A stretch of 64,000 bases of DNA from Rothia mucilaginosa ATCC 25296 (lineage in GTDB: Bacteria; Actinomycetota; Actinomycetes; Actinomycetales; Micrococcaceae). Below, in pieces: positions 25,333 through 33,942 of this stretch. Both the position numbers and the translations under genes were made by a program. Under the pieces are notes generated by a model, which did no database searches, had not been told where the DNA came from, and was given only the letters and a program-made list of their open reading frames with translations. The stretch lies in NCBI RefSeq assembly GCF_000175615.1, contig NZ_ACVO01000001.1, positions 1-64,000 on the forward strand, given 5' to 3'. Numbering within the stretch: the first letter of the stretch is position 1; each line of letters starts with the position of its first letter.

Positions 25333-26388
25333 ATGCGTGCACCTTTTTCGGGAGCCCCGAAGGCATCCCTGACCTCTAAGGCGCTGACCGCCTGCGCTGC
25401 CGCAACCCTGGCGCTGGGCTTGGGCGTTGGCACCGCATCCGCTCTGCCTCCGGGCGGTGCAAAGGCATCGACTCCCGGCACCTCCTCGACCGTTTCTTCG
25501 TCTGTGAGCGAGCACGGCGTGATTTCCTTTAGCGTGAGCGGTTTCCCCGCGAACACTGTGGTGTCCGTGAAGGTTGATGACGGTAACCTGTGCCCCTCCG
25601 ATGCGGCTCAGGGCGCTTGCGTGGTGCACCAGCAGAAGACCGATGGTAACGGTAATGTCTCCGGTTCCTTCGTTCTGCCGGATGTTGGCGCTGGCACCCA
25701 CACTCTGCGTTTCCTTGCAACTGGTGAGAAGCGTGACAAGGACGGCAAGTACCTGGGCACCGAGGCGTACAGCAACCGTAGCCCCGAGTTCACTGTGGTG
25801 GGTGAGGGCGGTTCGGATAATTCCTCCTCGAACTCTTCGGGTTCTTCCTCGAGCCGTGGCTCTTCCAGCTCAAAGAGCAACGGTGGTTCCTCGAATGGCG
25901 GCTCGAACTCTAACAACTCAGACTCTGCAGACGAGGCTCAGGGCTCTAACGATTCCAACGAGTCCTCGTCCAATGGTGGTTCGAACGGTTCCTCGAATGG
26001 TTCTGCAGGTGGCGCGGCTGAGGCTGAGACCGTGTACACCGACGCTGACGGCAACACCATCACCAAGGAGGAGTACGACCGCCTGAACGCGGCAGCTGAC
26101 TCTTCCGGTACCTCCGGTACCTCCGGCACCTCTGGCTCTTCCGCTGCGCCTGCTGCTTCGGCTTCTGCAAATGCCCAGAAGAAGGCGACCGCTTCGGCGA
26201 GCGCATCTTCTTCGGCTGTTGCGCGCGGTACCGCGTCGAACCCGAGCGCTTCAGCTTCGGGCGCGGCTAACACCGCATCCACCGTTCAGGCCGTGACTTA
26301 CGGTGCTGCGTTCCCGTGGATTGGCGTGGTGGTTCTGGGCGTAAGCATTGTGGGCGCTGCTGCGCTGTTGCTGACCCGTAAGCGCTAA
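25333..26388 (+). CDS. Second surface protein with one Ig-like domain and membrane anchor
   Basis: Protein of 351 residues from the ATG at 25333 (ribosome binding site GAAAGGA). A signal peptide (ALTACAAATLALGLGVGTASA) is followed by one beta domain at about 50-155. Its strands (VVSVKVDDGNLCP, THTLRFLATGEKR) resemble the domains of the preceding protein. Next comes a long Ser/Asn/Gly-rich low-complexity stalk (about 160-310). A C-terminal membrane helix (WIGVVVLGVSIVGAAALLL) then ends in TRKR. Two cysteines in the domain could form a disulfide. Like its neighbour it lacks a sortase motif, an anchor style also used by HtaA-type haem proteins of corynebacteria. It lies between the receptor lipoprotein and the permeases. 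Function is unknown, and binding of iron complexes is a hypothesis. Confidence 0.72.
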   Translation: MRAPFSGAPKASLTSKALTACAAATLALGLGVGTASALPPGGAKASTPGTSSTVSSSVSEHGVISFSVSGFPANTVVSVKVDDGNLCPSDAAQGACVVHQQKTDGNGNVSGSFVLPDVGAGTHTLRFLATGEKRDKDGKYLGTEAYSNRSPEFTVVGEGGSDNSSSNSSGSSSSRGSSSSKSNGGSSNGGSNSNNSDSADEAQGSNDSNESSSNGGSNGSSNGSAGGAAEAETVYTDADGNTITKEEYDRLNAAADSSGTSGTSGTSGSSAAPAASASANAQKKATASASASSSAVARGTASNPSASASGAANTASTVQAVTYGAAFPWIGVVVLGVSIVGAAALLLTRKR

Positions 26389-26526
26389 GACTTAACGTCG
26401 GATGTGGGTGGGGGAGTACCCGCCCGCTCCGGCGTTTCTCTCGTTATCTATCGGTGTGCCGGGTGCCCCTCTGGTGGGGTGCCGGGTGCGCCTCCCCGTT
26501 TTCTTGTATCGAGCATAAGGAGCATA

Positions 26527-27594
26527 GTGGCCCGCACGAGCTCATTGTCCCGAGGTGTTCAGCAGGAGAGTACGTCCCGTCAGGGCTCTGTGATTCAGGG
26601 GCAGAAGCTGGGTAAGCGCCTGGCTTTTCTGTTCTTGTTTGCGGTGCTTTTGGTGGGGGCTGTGGCTGCTTCTTTGCTGTTCGGGTCGAATAATCTTCCG
26701 CCGGATCAGGTTCTGGCTGTTTTCAATGGCACTGCTTCTGAGCAGGCGCAGACGATTGTGATGGAGCAGCGTATTCCGCGTACCCTGGTGGGTCTTGCGG
26801 CGGGTGCGGCGTTGGCGGTTGCCGGTTCTCTGATGCAGTCGTTGACTCGTAACCCGTTGGCTGAGCCCGGCCTGATGGGTGTGAATGCCGGTGCTGCGGT
26901 GGCTGTGATTGGCTCCGTGGTGGTTTTTGGCGTGATGGGTATTTGGCAGTACATGGTTGCTGCGACGATTGGTGGCGCGTTGGCTGCGGTGCTGGTGTAC
27001 ACGCTGGGTCGTGGCCGTGACGGGTCGATCGTGAAGCTCGCTCTGGCGGGTGTGGCGATTTCTGCGGCGCTGTCGGCGATTGCGCAGGGCCTGATTTTGG
27101 CTGATCAGGATGCGTATAACGAGTTCCGTGTGTGGGTTGCCGGTTCGCTGGAGGGCCGCGGTATGGATATCGCGTCCACGGTGGGTCCGGTGATTGTACT
27201 GGGTATGCTGGTGGCGTTCTTTGTGGCTCCTGCGATTAATGCTTTGAGTATGGGCGAGGAGGCGGCGACCAGCCTCGGCGTGAGTGTGCGTACGACCCAG
27301 AATTTGACGTTGCTGGCGGTGACGGTGCTTGCCGGTGCGGCGACTGCTGCGGTGGGTCCGATTGGTTTTGTGGGTTTGGCGGTGCCGTTTGTGGTGCGTG
27401 CCCTACTCGGTAATGATGTGCGCTGGGTGAATTATGGTTCGGCGCTGTTGGGTCCGGTGTGGCTGCTGTGTGCTGACGTGTTGGCGCGTGTGCTGGTGGC
27501 TCCGCAGGAGACTCAGGTGGGTATTGTGGCGACTCTTGCCGGTGCCCCGGTGTTCTTGTTCTTGATGACTCGTCGTAAGGTGGAGGCTCTCTAA
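26527..27594 (+). CDS. fepD: Iron-siderophore ABC permease (FecCD family), first subunit
   Basis: Integral membrane subunit that moves ferric siderophore across the membrane. I start at the GTG 26527, which has AAGGAG at 26516-26521; the longer frame from 26404 lacks such a site. This gives 355 residues. Around ten membrane helices are visible, with family motifs RIPRTLVGLAAGAALAVAG, SLMQSLTRNPLAEPGLMGVNAGA, GPIGFVGLAVPFVVR and the cytoplasmic EAA-like loop. It forms a heterodimer with the next gene product, whose ATG overlaps the stop (TAATG). The codons are noticeably richer in T than in neighbouring genes. Confidence 0.92.
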   Translation: MARTSSLSRGVQQESTSRQGSVIQGQKLGKRLAFLFLFAVLLVGAVAASLLFGSNNLPPDQVLAVFNGTASEQAQTIVMEQRIPRTLVGLAAGAALAVAGSLMQSLTRNPLAEPGLMGVNAGAAVAVIGSVVVFGVMGIWQYMVAATIGGALAAVLVYTLGRGRDGSIVKLALAGVAISAALSAIAQGLILADQDAYNEFRVWVAGSLEGRGMDIASTVGPVIVLGMLVAFFVAPAINALSMGEEAATSLGVSVRTTQNLTLLAVTVLAGAATAAVGPIGFVGLAVPFVVRALLGNDVRWVNYGSALLGPVWLLCADVLARVLVAPQETQVGIVATLAGAPVFLFLMTRRKVEAL

Positions 27595-28700
27595 TGTCGA
27601 ATTCTTCCGCTGTTTCGACGGCGACCGTCACCACTGCAGCTAATCGTTCTGCGCGTCGTAGCGGCCGCGATTTGGGCGGTCGCCCGGTGTTGACTGTGCG
27701 CGGTCCGCTGAGTGCTCAGGTGCCGTGGCGTGTGCTGATTTTGAATGTGGCGTTGGTGGTGCTGATTGCGGCGCTGGCGTTTTGGGGCATGTTGCAGGGT
27801 GATTATAAGATCGCCCCGGAGAAGCTGATCCCGGCGCTGCTGGGTGAGGGCAAGCAGATTACGGTGACTTTCGCTCAGCAGCGTGCGGCGCGTATTGTGG
27901 CGGCGCTTCTGGTGGGTGCGGCGCTTGGTCTGTCGGGTGCGATTTTCCAGGTGATCTCGGGTAATGCCCTGGGTTCGCCGGATATTATCGGCTTCACGAA
28001 TGGTGCCGCGACCGGTGCGCTGTTGCAGATTATTGTGTTCAATTCCGGCCCCGTTGAGGTTGCTCTGGGCGCTGTGGTTGGTGGCTTGGCGACTTCGGTG
28101 CTGGTGTGGTTGTTGACGCGCCGTACGGGTTTGCATGGCTTCCGTCTGGTGCTGGTCGGTATTGGTGTGGGTTCGACCCTGGCGGCGTTCAATGCGCTGC
28201 TGGTGGTGCGTGCTTCGCTGACTCAGGCGCAGACCGCGGCGTCTTGGCTTGCCGGTTCGCTCAATGACATCACGTGGGAGCGCACCTACGCGCTGCTGGG
28301 TCTGCTGCTCGTGGTGACTCCGCTGCTGCTGATGCTGGTCCGCCCGCTGGGTGCGATTCGTTTTGGTGACCAGGTGGCATCCGGTTTGGGCGTGAGCGTG
28401 AACGCGTACCGTGTGGCGGCTCTGTTCATCGGTGTGCTTCTGGTTTCGCTGGCGACCGCGACGACCGGCCCGATTGCCTTCGTCGCTTTGGCGGCACCGC
28501 ACATCGCGAAGACTCTGTCTCGTAGCGGCGGGGTGGGCTTCACCTCCGCGGCACTTATGGGTGCGCTCATGGTGCTCGGCTCTGACCTGATTGGCCGATT
28601 CGCTGTTCCCGGACGCATCATTCAGGTGGGTGTGGTGACCGGCGCGATTGGCGGCCTGTACCTGATTTACCTGATTTACCTCGAAAGGAAGAAGAGCTAG
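27594..28700 (+). CDS. fepG: Iron-siderophore ABC permease (FecCD family), second subunit
   Basis: Second membrane subunit of the importer, 368 residues. A hydrophilic N-terminus of about 45 residues precedes the helices. Family motifs include AARIVAALLVGAALGLSGAIFQ, SGNALGSPDIIGFTNGAATGA, GPIAFVALAAPHIAK and a late GRFAVPGRIIQVGVVTGAIGGLYLIYL. The start overlaps the upstream stop by one base and the stop overlaps the ATPase start (TAGTG), so the three genes form one tightly coupled unit. Confidence 0.92.
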   Translation: MSNSSAVSTATVTTAANRSARRSGRDLGGRPVLTVRGPLSAQVPWRVLILNVALVVLIAALAFWGMLQGDYKIAPEKLIPALLGEGKQITVTFAQQRAARIVAALLVGAALGLSGAIFQVISGNALGSPDIIGFTNGAATGALLQIIVFNSGPVEVALGAVVGGLATSVLVWLLTRRTGLHGFRLVLVGIGVGSTLAAFNALLVVRASLTQAQTAASWLAGSLNDITWERTYALLGLLLVVTPLLLMLVRPLGAIRFGDQVASGLGVSVNAYRVAALFIGVLLVSLATATTGPIAFVALAAPHIAKTLSRSGGVGFTSAALMGALMVLGSDLIGRFAVPGRIIQVGVVTGAIGGLYLIYLIYLERKKS

Positions 28701-29542
28701 TGAACGCTAGTGTGACGACCCGCCTTGAAGGCGAGAACATGGTGGTTGCCTACGGTGAGCATACGGTGCTCAACGGGGTAGATTTTCAGGTGCCGGAGGG
28801 GGAGCTGACCGTTATCCTGGGCCCGAATGCCTGCGGCAAGTCGACCACTCTGAAGGCTCTTGCCCGCGTGAACCCGCTCAAGGACGGCGAGGTTCGCCTG
28901 GACGGCACCCCGCTACCGCAGATGAAGTCCCGCGCTATCGCCAAGATCCTGGCGATGCTGCCGCAGACCCCGGAGGCGCCTAGCGGCGTGACCGTGGCGG
29001 ATGTGGTGGCGCGCGGCCGCTACCCGCACCAGTCGCTGCTGCGTTCTTGGTCCGATGAGGACGAGCAAGCCTGCGTGGAGGCGATGCAGGCGGCGAACGT
29101 GCTGGAGCTTGCTGAGCGTCCCATTGAGGCGCTCTCGGGCGGTCAGCGTCAGCGCGTGTGGATTGCCATGACCCTGGCACAGCAGACCCCGCTGATTCTG
29201 CTCGATGAGCCGACCACCTACCTGGACATCACGCACCAGATTGAGGTGCTGAACCTGACGAAGAAATTGCATTCCGAAGGGCGAACGGTAGCCGTGGTGT
29301 TGCATGACCTGAACCTCGCTTTCAGGTATGCTACTCATGTTGTGTTAATGAAGCAGGGCCGGATTATCGCTCAGGGCGATCCGCGTGCGATAATTACACC
29401 GGAACTTATCCAGGAAGTTTTTGACCTGCAATCGGTCATTATTCCTGATCCATGCACTGGTACCCCTTTGGTTATTCCGAAGGAGAACCAAACAATTCAT
29501 ATTGCCGCTGACGCTATTTCGGCGGCCCGCGAAAGCGAATAG
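28700..29542 (+). CDS. fepC: Iron-siderophore ABC transporter ATPase (FepC-like)
   Basis: Cytoplasmic ATPase of 280 residues powering the FecCD permease pair. Walker A is GPNACGKSTT at about 43-52, the Q-loop falls in MLPQTPEAP, the signature is LSGGQRQRVWIAM and Walker B is LILLDEPTTYLD, followed by the switch histidine in VVLHDLNLAFRYA. The AYGEHTVLNGVDF N-terminus and the TYLD sequence after Walker B are typical of iron-siderophore ATPases. GTG start, overlapping the permease stop. It is the last gene of the transport unit before a hairpin-rich spacer. Confidence 0.94.
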   Translation: MNASVTTRLEGENMVVAYGEHTVLNGVDFQVPEGELTVILGPNACGKSTTLKALARVNPLKDGEVRLDGTPLPQMKSRAIAKILAMLPQTPEAPSGVTVADVVARGRYPHQSLLRSWSDEDEQACVEAMQAANVLELAERPIEALSGGQRQRVWIAMTLAQQTPLILLDEPTTYLDITHQIEVLNLTKKLHSEGRTVAVVLHDLNLAFRYATHVVLMKQGRIIAQGDPRAIITPELIQEVFDLQSVIIPDPCTGTPLVIPKENQTIHIAADAISAARESE

Positions 29543-29600
29543 TTTTCGCCCCTAAGCCGCGTGGGAGTTAGCACCAACCGTCTCAGTACGGGTGGAAAAG

Positions 29601-29737
29601 CTCGGCATTGCGCCGAGTAGCGAACGCTAGGATCTGAGGGACCCAGGATCCCCTGCGCGTAGGGCGCCTACCCGGTGCTCGCCCGTCTTTGACGCATGAA
29701 CGGATCCGAGCACTGGGTAGGTTCCATTTTGGGAACC
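29601..29737 (+). repeat. Consecutive hairpins in the spacer after the importer ATPase
   Basis: Three separate inverted repeats lie in a row: CTCGGC-ATTGC-GCCGAG at about 29601-29617; CCTACCCGGTGCTCG...CGAGCACTGGGTAGG at 29667-29721 (15 pairs, one of them G-U); and GGTTCC-ATTTT-GGGAACC at 29720-29737. Together with the following terminator they cover most of a 500-base gap that encodes no protein. They could be an RNA regulatory region, a small RNA, or an RNA-stability element separating the transport and esterase messages. Confidence 0.5.
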
Positions 29738-29740
29738 CGC

Positions 29741-29814
29741 AGATGAGGCACCGAGACTGCCGCATGAGACCTTCACAGTTTGAAGGTTTGATGCACGGTC
29801 TCGGTGCCTCATCT
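29741..29814 (+). terminator. Large hairpin, probable terminator of the importer operon
   Basis: GATGAGGCACCGAGAC and GTCTCGGTGCCTCATC make a perfect 16-base stem. Its large loop contains a second small stem (ACCTTC-ACAGTTT-GAAGGT). It is followed by TCATTT. Confidence 0.7.
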
Positions 29815-29965
29815 CATTTAACTGCCCGGTTTGTGGGGGCCACTGTTTGCGACCTACAGTTGGGGCCTGCATTTGAACCCCGCGCTCGCTGTCATGAATG
29901 TCATGTTTTGGTTCTTTCGCTTTTCCCTTTGGCTGGAGTTTGGGTAGGGGATACCATAGAGTGAG

Positions 29966-29984
29966 GTAGTAGAGGCTAACTAAC
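29966..29984 (+). promoter_or_regulatory. Possible IdeR/DtxR box ahead of the esterase gene
   Basis: GTAGTAGAGGCTAACTAAC keeps the central AGGCTAAC core of the DtxR/IdeR consensus and matches 12 of 19 positions. It lies about 10 bases downstream of a possible -10 box (TACCAT at about 29952-29957), where a bound repressor would block transcription. Weaker than the site at 21889. Confidence 0.4.
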
Positions 29985-30046
29985 GATAATGCGCCTCCTC
30001 ACCGATTCTCACCGATTGAGTGTTTCCACAGACCAAGGAGGAACCG

Positions 30047-31450
30047 TTGGGCGAGCACGAACCCACCGCGACCGTTCCCGCGCAGAGTATTTCTGCCCAG
30101 AACACTTCTGCCCAGAACACTTCTGAACAGGCTACTTCGGCGCAGCCGCGTACCGTTGCGCCGACCGTGCGCCCGGCCCCTCCCAAGATCCCGCGCCCCG
30201 TACCGGCACCGCGCGTGGACAGCCCCCTTATCAGCGCCCTCATTGCTGAGGCGGTCAGCCCCGAAGAGCTGAACGCCCGCATCCTTGAGGTCGTCTCCGA
30301 AGGCACCCCCATTATCGAGCTGGTGCACCGCGAAGACGGCAGCATCAGCGAGAACGAACGCATCGTTACCTTCCTGTACCACAACGAGCAGGCGGAGCAG
30401 GTGCTCATGTTCATCAACCGCCTGACCGATGAGAAGAACCTTGACCGTTCCCTCATGGCCCGCATCGAGGGCACTGGCTGGTGGCAGCTGAGCATGCAGA
30501 TGGAAACCACCTGGCGTGCCTCCTACAACTTCTTGCCGGCGCTGCCCGGCGAGCGCCCCGCTTGGCTGGGTGATGACGACCAGGTGCGCTTGCGCGCCGC
30601 TCTGGATTCCGGTGAGGGTGACCCGCTGAACCCCGAGACCGCGTGCAACCGTATCGGTCGTTGCATGGGTGTGGTGCAGCTTGAGCATGCGCCGGTGCAG
30701 GAGTTCATCCTGACTCAGGAAGAGATTGACGCGCTGCCCGCCCCCGAGTGGATGCAGACCTCTGACGGTCACCAGTATGTGCTCGGCCGCGTGGGTGACC
30801 CCGCCCCGGATGCGCCGCTGTTCATCCAGTTCGACGGTGAGATGTGGTTCAGTCAGGGTATGGAGCACACCCTCAACCGTGCCCACGAGGCCGGTCGTAT
30901 TCCGGCGATGCACGTGTTCTTCCTGCACTCTGGCGGTCGTGAGAACCGCTGGAAGGAGCTGAACGGCGACAACCCGATTGCCGACTACCTGGTAGAGATC
31001 GCGTTCCCGCACCTGGAGGCAGTGCACGGCATTAAGACCGCGCCGCAGAACATTGTGATTAACGGTCAGTCGCTGGGTGGGCTGTCCTCCCTGCTGGCGG
31101 TGCTGAGCCGCCCGGAGGCGTTTGGCGGCGCGATCGCGCAGTCTTCGTCGCTGTGGCAACCGCAGGTCATGGACCGCCTGGACGAGCTGGAGGCGGCGGG
31201 CGAGATTGATCGCCTGCGCCACCTGTACCTTGAGATTGAGGTGGGGGAGCAGGAGTGGGTTCTGGTACCGCCTCACCGCGAGTTGAAGGAGCGCCTGGAA
31301 AAGCTGGGCCTGAAGAATGCGCGTTGCACGGCCTTCAACGGCGGTCACGATTATGCGTGCTGGCGCGGTGCGATTGTGCCGGCGTTGGAACGTATTATTG
31401 CTGCCCGCCGGGAGGCTGAGCGCGCTGAGCGGAGCTTAGCTGAGGAGTAG
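30047..31450 (+). CDS. fes: Enterochelin (ferric siderophore) esterase
   Basis: Cytoplasmic serine hydrolase that cuts the triester backbone of imported ferric enterobactin-type siderophores to free iron. I start at the TTG 30047 because AAGGAGG lies just ahead (30035-30041); the GTG at 30020 has no such site. This gives 467 residues. An N-terminal Fes-type beta domain is followed by the esterase D domain with FFLHSGGRENRW, the nucleophile elbow NGQSLGG (Ser about 342) and a C-terminal FNGGHDYACWRG carrying the catalytic His. The acidic partner is not assigned. It sits between the importer and the biosynthesis genes, as expected. The N-terminal 60 residues are Pro/Ala/Gln-rich. Confidence 0.9.
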   Translation: MGEHEPTATVPAQSISAQNTSAQNTSEQATSAQPRTVAPTVRPAPPKIPRPVPAPRVDSPLISALIAEAVSPEELNARILEVVSEGTPIIELVHREDGSISENERIVTFLYHNEQAEQVLMFINRLTDEKNLDRSLMARIEGTGWWQLSMQMETTWRASYNFLPALPGERPAWLGDDDQVRLRAALDSGEGDPLNPETACNRIGRCMGVVQLEHAPVQEFILTQEEIDALPAPEWMQTSDGHQYVLGRVGDPAPDAPLFIQFDGEMWFSQGMEHTLNRAHEAGRIPAMHVFFLHSGGRENRWKELNGDNPIADYLVEIAFPHLEAVHGIKTAPQNIVINGQSLGGLSSLLAVLSRPEAFGGAIAQSSSLWQPQVMDRLDELEAAGEIDRLRHLYLEIEVGEQEWVLVPPHRELKERLEKLGLKNARCTAFNGGHDYACWRGAIVPALERIIAARREAERAERSLAEE

Positions 31451-31717
31451 CGAGAGATCGCCTAGGGATCCTGCACGGGTAGAGCACACCCCGCATGGTG
31501 GGCGTGCGGGGTTCCCGTTAGGGTAAACACCGCCGCGCCCGTATCCTAGAGAAGTACAGCCTAAGAGAAGTGCAACACTACCGCGCCGCGAGGGGTGCCG
31601 AAGGGTACCCGGCGCAGGTTGCGCACCCGCCCTCATTGACGAGATGGCATCACGCTGCGAACGCACGCAGCACGTGAGCGCTATAGAAACCGCAAACGAC
31701 ACAGAAATCGAGAGAAG

Positions 31718-33418
31718 ATGACCGTAGAACGTAGCCCCCTGGCCCCCACGCCGCTCATCCCCGAGTCTTTTGCCGCGAAGTACCGCGAAGCCGGCTACTG
31801 GATTGACCAGACCATCCCCGAGTTCCTGCTAGATGCATGCCGCGCGAAGCCGCACTTCCCGGCGCTGGTGGCGCTCTCGCACGCGCAGCTCGATGAGGAC
31901 GGCAAGCCTCAGCAGATTCGCCTCTCCTACGGTGAGCTGGAGGCGGCAGGTCGTGCCGCTGCGGCGCGCCTCGTTCAGGCTGGCGTGCAGCCCGGTGACC
32001 GTGTGCTGCTGCAGCTGGGTAACACCGCCGAGTACCTGGTGTACCTGCTGGGTATTTTCTGGGCGGCGGCGCTGCCGGTGTTCTGCCTGCCGCAGCACCG
32101 CACCACCGAGCTCGTGCACTTTGCGACCCGCACCGACGCTGCGGCGCACGTGTTCTCTTCGCTGACCCCGGGCGCAGATTTCGCCGCCCTGCACGAGGAC
32201 GTTGCCGCCGAGTTGCGCAAGAACTCCCAGGAGCCGCCGGTTGCTATCGACGTTGCGGAGCCGCTGACCCCGCTGACCGAGGAGGAGCTCGCCGAAGAGT
32301 TCGTGCCCGGCGTCATCCAGAACACCGAGAACCTGCGCGCGAGCGAGCAGGTGGCGTTCCTGCAGCTCTCCGGCGGTACGACCGGCATTTCGAAGCTGAT
32401 TCCTCGCACCCACGCCGCCTACCTGTACTCGGTGCGCGGATCGGTCGATATCTGCAAGCTGAACAACAACACGACCATGCTCGTGGTGCTGCCCGCCGCG
32501 CACAACTTCACGATGAGCTCGCCCGGTATTCTGGGCGTCATGTGCGCCTCCGGCAAGCTGGTGTTTGCGGCGGATCCGTCCCCGCAGACTGCGTTCCACC
32601 TCATTGAGATGGAGGGTGTGACCACCTCCGCGCTGGTGCCGCCGCTGGCTCAGGCGTGGGTCGCCTCCGCGGAGAAGCGCGGCGTGTCCCTGCCGTCTCT
32701 GCAGACCCTGCAGGTGGGCGGTTCGAAGCTGGCCCCGGCGGTTGCGGGCAAGATTGAGTCGGTGCTCGGCTGCACCGTTCAGCAGGTGTTCGGCATGGCT
32801 GAGGGTCTGGTGAACTACACCCGCTCGACCGACCCGATTGAGATGCGTCTGAGGACTCAGGGCTACCCGATCAGCCCCGACGATGAAATTCTGATTGTTG
32901 ATGATCAGGACCAGCCGGTTAAGCGCGGCGAGAGCGGCCACCTGCTCACCCGCGGCCCGTACACGATTCGCGGCTACTACCTGGAGGAGAACGCGAACCG
33001 CTACGGCTTCACCGAGGACGGCTTCTACCGCACCGGCGACATTGTGCGCCTGGTCGCAGGCAAGTACCTTGAGGTGACCGGCCGCGCGAAGGACCAGATT
33101 AACCGCAACGGCGAGAAGATTGCCGTGGACGAAATCGAAGAGCTGGCGCTGACCCACCCCGACGTTTTTGACGCCGTGGTCCTGGGCATCCCGGATGAGA
33201 CTGTGGGCGAGCGCGTGGGCCTGGTCATTGTGCCGCAGGAAGGCGCCGACCTGGGCGAAAACCCGCGTCGCACGATGCACGAGTTCTTCACCTCGAAGAA
33301 GCTCGCCGACTTCAAGATTCCCGAGCGCGTGCAGGTTCTGCAGGAGCTGCCCACCACGAACGTGGGTAAGATTTCTCGCCGCGAACTGCGCGCCAAGCTT
33401 GCCGAAATTTTCGGCTAA
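31718..33418 (+). CDS. entE: 2,3-dihydroxybenzoate-AMP ligase (EntE/DhbE-like)
   Basis: Adenylating enzyme of 566 residues that activates an aryl acid, most likely 2,3-dihydroxybenzoate, and loads it onto an aryl carrier protein. Family motifs are the P-loop LQLSGGTTGISKLIPRTH, HNFTMSSPGILGV, GMAEGLVNYTR, RTGDIVR, GRAKDQINRNGEKIAVDEIE and the C-terminal catalytic lysine in NVGKISRREL. The aryl carrier gene follows 66 bases downstream, unlike E. coli, where the carrier is fused to isochorismatase (EntB). Salicylate is an alternative substrate. The EntF-like partner makes dihydroxybenzoate more likely. No clear iron box was found directly upstream. Confidence 0.92.
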   Translation: MTVERSPLAPTPLIPESFAAKYREAGYWIDQTIPEFLLDACRAKPHFPALVALSHAQLDEDGKPQQIRLSYGELEAAGRAAAARLVQAGVQPGDRVLLQLGNTAEYLVYLLGIFWAAALPVFCLPQHRTTELVHFATRTDAAAHVFSSLTPGADFAALHEDVAAELRKNSQEPPVAIDVAEPLTPLTEEELAEEFVPGVIQNTENLRASEQVAFLQLSGGTTGISKLIPRTHAAYLYSVRGSVDICKLNNNTTMLVVLPAAHNFTMSSPGILGVMCASGKLVFAADPSPQTAFHLIEMEGVTTSALVPPLAQAWVASAEKRGVSLPSLQTLQVGGSKLAPAVAGKIESVLGCTVQQVFGMAEGLVNYTRSTDPIEMRLRTQGYPISPDDEILIVDDQDQPVKRGESGHLLTRGPYTIRGYYLEENANRYGFTEDGFYRTGDIVRLVAGKYLEVTGRAKDQINRNGEKIAVDEIEELALTHPDVFDAVVLGIPDETVGERVGLVIVPQEGADLGENPRRTMHEFFTSKKLADFKIPERVQVLQELPTTNVGKISRRELRAKLAEIFG

Positions 33419-33484
33419 ACCCTTTGAGCTGATCATTTTCAGCTAAACCGTACGCCCTTATTCCTACCCCTATTGAGGAGAAAA

Positions 33485-33712
33485 ATGTCCGCATTTGAGA
33501 CCCTGCGCCCCATCATGGAGAAGTACATCGTCGAGCCCGACTCCCTGCAGACCGCTTTTGACGAGCCGACCACCGACCTGTTCTCCCTAGGCATGGACTC
33601 TATGGGCGCATTCGCCCTGCTCGACGACCTTGCCGCTGAGGGCGCCGTGATTGAGTTTACCGAGCTGGTGGAGAACCCGACCGTGGAGTTCATCGCCTCC
33701 CGCCTGGGCTAA
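33485..33712 (+). CDS. Free-standing aryl carrier protein
   Basis: Carrier protein of 75 residues. The phosphopantetheine attachment motif is DLFSLGMDSMGAF with Ser39, followed by a helix (LLDDLAAEGAVIEFTEL) and VENPTVEFIA. It corresponds to the C-terminal ArCP domain of EntB without the isochorismatase part. The ATG follows GAGGAGAA, a good ribosome binding site. It would take the aryl group from the adjacent ligase and hand it to the condensation domain of the EntF-like enzyme. Activation requires a phosphopantetheinyl transferase encoded outside this window. Confidence 0.88.
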   Translation: MSAFETLRPIMEKYIVEPDSLQTAFDEPTTDLFSLGMDSMGAFALLDDLAAEGAVIEFTELVENPTVEFIASRLG

Positions 33713-33721
33713 GCGTTACCG

Positions 33722-33770
33722 CACCCCGAGTGCCCGCCTGCCGCGAATGCAGGCGGGTACCCGGGGTGTT
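33722..33770 (+). terminator. Hairpin after the carrier protein gene
   Basis: Outer CACCCCG/CGGGGTG and inner CCCGCCTGC/GCAGGCGGG pairs form one long stem followed by TTTG. It probably ends or attenuates the entE-carrier message ahead of the NRPS gene. Confidence 0.75.
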
Positions 33771-33833
33771 TGCTACTCGCTTCGTTTTTCTGTGCGCCGG
33801 TTTTACGCCGTATTGTGTAGCTGCGTTTACCCT

Positions 33834-33888
33834 TGTCAGTGCACTTCTGTCAGCGCACTTCTGTCAGCGCACTTCTGTCAGCGTGAAG
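33834..33888 (+). repeat. Tandem 14-base repeats upstream of the NRPS gene
   Basis: The unit TGTCAGYGCACTTC occurs three times in direct succession at 33834-33875. A fourth, partial copy follows (TGTCAGCGTGAAG), ending near 33888. The unit pairs partly with itself (GAAGTGC/GCACTTC). Such iterons can be protein-binding sites or slippage-prone tracts. Confidence 0.65.
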
Positions 33889-33942
33889 CGGCGGGGCAGT
33901 AGCCTGCCTTTCACACCTACCTTTAACACACCGCATATCATC

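Noticed and set aside
31500..31525. TTAGGGTAAAC as an iron box before entE
   Set aside because: It matches only about nine of 19 consensus positions and lacks a right half-site.
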